Shown one piece after another: positions 5,724 through 6,792 of a DNA stretch of 6,792 bases. The position numbers and the translations under genes were made by a program. Each line of letters opens with the position of its first letter. Within the stretch, counting starts at the first letter, position 1. Under the pieces are notes generated by a model that saw nothing but the letters and a program-made list of their open reading frames with translations, searched no databases and had not been told where the DNA came from. Source of the stretch: Chloroflexota bacterium (GTDB lineage: Bacteria > Chloroflexota > Anaerolineae > B4-G1 > SLSP01); contig JAAZNO010000371.1 in NCBI GenBank assembly GCA_012798275.1, positions 1 to 6,792 of the forward strand, in the 5' to 3' direction.

Positions 5724-5771
5724 TTTCCACCTCGCCCATAAATTTGACTCGTAACTGTTCAGCCACCGGCT

Positions 5772-5792
5772 AAAATCGGCCTGTCCCGCCGA
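5772..5792 (-). terminator. Weak intrinsic terminator after the MFS gene
   Basis: On the minus strand TCGGC (5792-5788), a seven-base loop, and GCCGA (5780-5776) form a 5-bp stem followed directly by TTTT (5775-5772). It begins four bases after the TAA of the transporter gene, the right place for a terminator. The stem and T-run are short, so termination may be partial. Confidence 0.4.
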
Positions 5793-5796
5793 CGTC

Positions 5797-6792
5797 TTAA
5801 CCCTCAGCGGGAGAATCCACCAACGGCGCGACAGCGAACGCCCCCCGCAGCAGCGCCAGACTCAACACCAGGATTGCCAGCAATTCCAGCCCGGCAGCGA
5901 CCCCGAAAACCCGCCCCAGCCCTAACGTGTCGGAAAGCCAGCCCGCCAGGGGGATAGTGATCAACGGCGCCAGCCCCCACCCCAACGCCATCAACAGCGA
6001 TTGGACGGTTGAGGCCCAGGACTCCGGCACGCGCTCATCGCCCAGGCTCACCGTGGTGGGGAAATACAGGCCAAACCCCATGCCCTTCAGCATTGCCCAC
6101 AGCAGCAAAATCACCGGCGAGTGAGACAGGGAGTAACCAAAGAACGCCAGCGCCATCAACGCATAAGAAATGATGAGCGTGCGCGGTTTGCCGATACGCC
6201 GGGCCAGCGCTCCTACAAACTGCATCCCCGGCAGCTCCGCCAACGCCGAGAAGCCAAAAAGCCCCCCGATCATCCATTCCGCCCCGCCCAGGACGTCCAT
6301 GTAGACGCCGGAAAAAGTGACGTAAAGCCCTTCGCCCGCGCCGATGAGGAAATTGGCGATCATCAGCGCGAGGAGGCCGTGATCACGGAGCAGATTCCGC
6401 AAGGGCGCACGTTCCTCCTGCCGGTCAAGGCGGGCTTCCTCCAATCCCTGAGCGACGAGCACCACCGGCACGAACACGAGGGCGCCGACAATAAACATCG
6501 CTTCGAAGCCCTCGCGTTGCCAGATAGCGCCCGTCGCCAACGCCGTGAGCGCAAAACCCAACGAGCCCCATAGCCGCAGCTTGCCGTAGTCCACCTGGTA
6601 ACGCACCGCCATCCGCGCCACGAGACTATCGGCAATGGGGGTGGCGACGCTCTGCACCACAGACATCAACACCACGACGGGCAGAATGAGCGCAAACGTC
6701 CACGCGCCCCGCAGTAAAAAGATGGCCACGCCCGTCAGAATCAGGCCGAGCGTGAGGATCCGCCTCTTCCAGCCCGTGCGATCGGCAAATGC
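5797..6792 (-). CDS. Major facilitator superfamily transporter, MFS_1_like (partial, N-terminus outside window)
   Basis: The frame is open to the right edge: 331 codons are visible, ending in TAA at 5797. The first visible residues, AFADRTGWKRRI, match the cytoplasmic loop 2-3 motif of MFS permeases (DRxGxKR), so roughly the first two transmembrane helices lie outside the window. About ten hydrophobic segments follow, giving the expected twelve. The stretch PIADSLVARMAVRYQVDYGKL and the next segment LWGSLGFALTALATG resemble the MFS_1_like/LacY-like group (3-phenylpropionate, nucleoside and sugar proton symporters), as does GMGFGLYFPTTVSLGDERVPESWAS in the C-terminal half. It is an inner-membrane permease of unknown substrate. 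A GTG at 6729 could be mistaken for the start, but the loop 2-3 motif upstream argues against this. No symbol can be given. Confidence 0.9.
   Translation of the reverse strand, partial: AFADRTGWKRRILTLGLILTGVAIFLLRGAWTFALILPVVVLMSVVQSVATPIADSLVARMAVRYQVDYGKLRLWGSLGFALTALATGAIWQREGFEAMFIVGALVFVPVVLVAQGLEEARLDRQEERAPLRNLLRDHGLLALMIANFLIGAGEGLYVTFSGVYMDVLGGAEWMIGGLFGFSALAELPGMQFVGALARRIGKPRTLIISYALMALAFFGYSLSHSPVILLLWAMLKGMGFGLYFPTTVSLGDERVPESWASTVQSLLMALGWGLAPLITIPLAGWLSDTLGLGRVFGVAAGLELLAILVLSLALLRGAFAVAPLVDSPAEG

Overview
The window is GC-rich (codon third positions are mostly G/C), densely coding, and every gene I can support lies on the minus strand. It therefore reads right to left as: MFS transporter (5' end outside the window), extended SDR epimerase/dehydratase, histidine-phosphatase-family enzyme, class I fructose-1,6-bisphosphatase (fbp), aldo/keto reductase, DUF4129 membrane protein, and a second membrane protein running off the left edge. 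The mix looks like a bacterial chromosome. A DUF4129 protein coupled to another small membrane protein, plus the general character of the proteins, makes Chloroflexota a reasonable guess, but this is inference and no marker gene is present. I see no rRNA, tRNA, CRISPR array, phage gene, complete insertion sequence, toxin-antitoxin pair or defence system.

Right part (4722-6792): an MFS permease of the MFS_1_like/LacY-like type ends at 5797, followed by a weak terminator-like hairpin (5772-5792). After 73 bases an NAD(P)-binding extended SDR protein begins with a good ribosome binding site. About 80 bases further on lies a phosphoglycerate-mutase-fold phosphatase. Its ATG at 4640, preceded by GGAGG, is a better start than the upstream GTG.

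Middle (2399-3902): fbp is a complete class I fructose-1,6-bisphosphatase with essentially all catalytic motifs. The 339-base gap in front of it is the least ordinary part of the window. It holds an extended -10 promoter (TGCTATAAT) about 270 bases from the start codon, a degenerate 8-9-base repeat cluster, a 7-bp-stem hairpin inside a small repeat that recurs downstream of fbp in the same orientation, a perfect 8-bp hairpin with a TTCA loop, a GAATTTC/GAAATTC inverted repeat, and paired TTCGAA palindromes abutting the fbp Shine-Dalgarno sequence. Together they suggest a structured or regulated fbp leader and/or accumulated small mobile-element debris.

Left part (1-2398): an aldo/keto reductase with the full D-Y-K-H tetrad is followed after 54 bases by a GTG-started DUF4129 membrane protein. 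The stop of that gene overlaps the start of the next membrane protein as ATGA, so the two are probably translationally coupled. The known company of DUF4129 genes (MoxR-type AAA ATPase, DUF58) would be expected beyond the left edge.

Overall this is an ordinary metabolic and membrane-protein neighbourhood. The candidates for something new are the non-coding elements around fbp rather than a new protein system.
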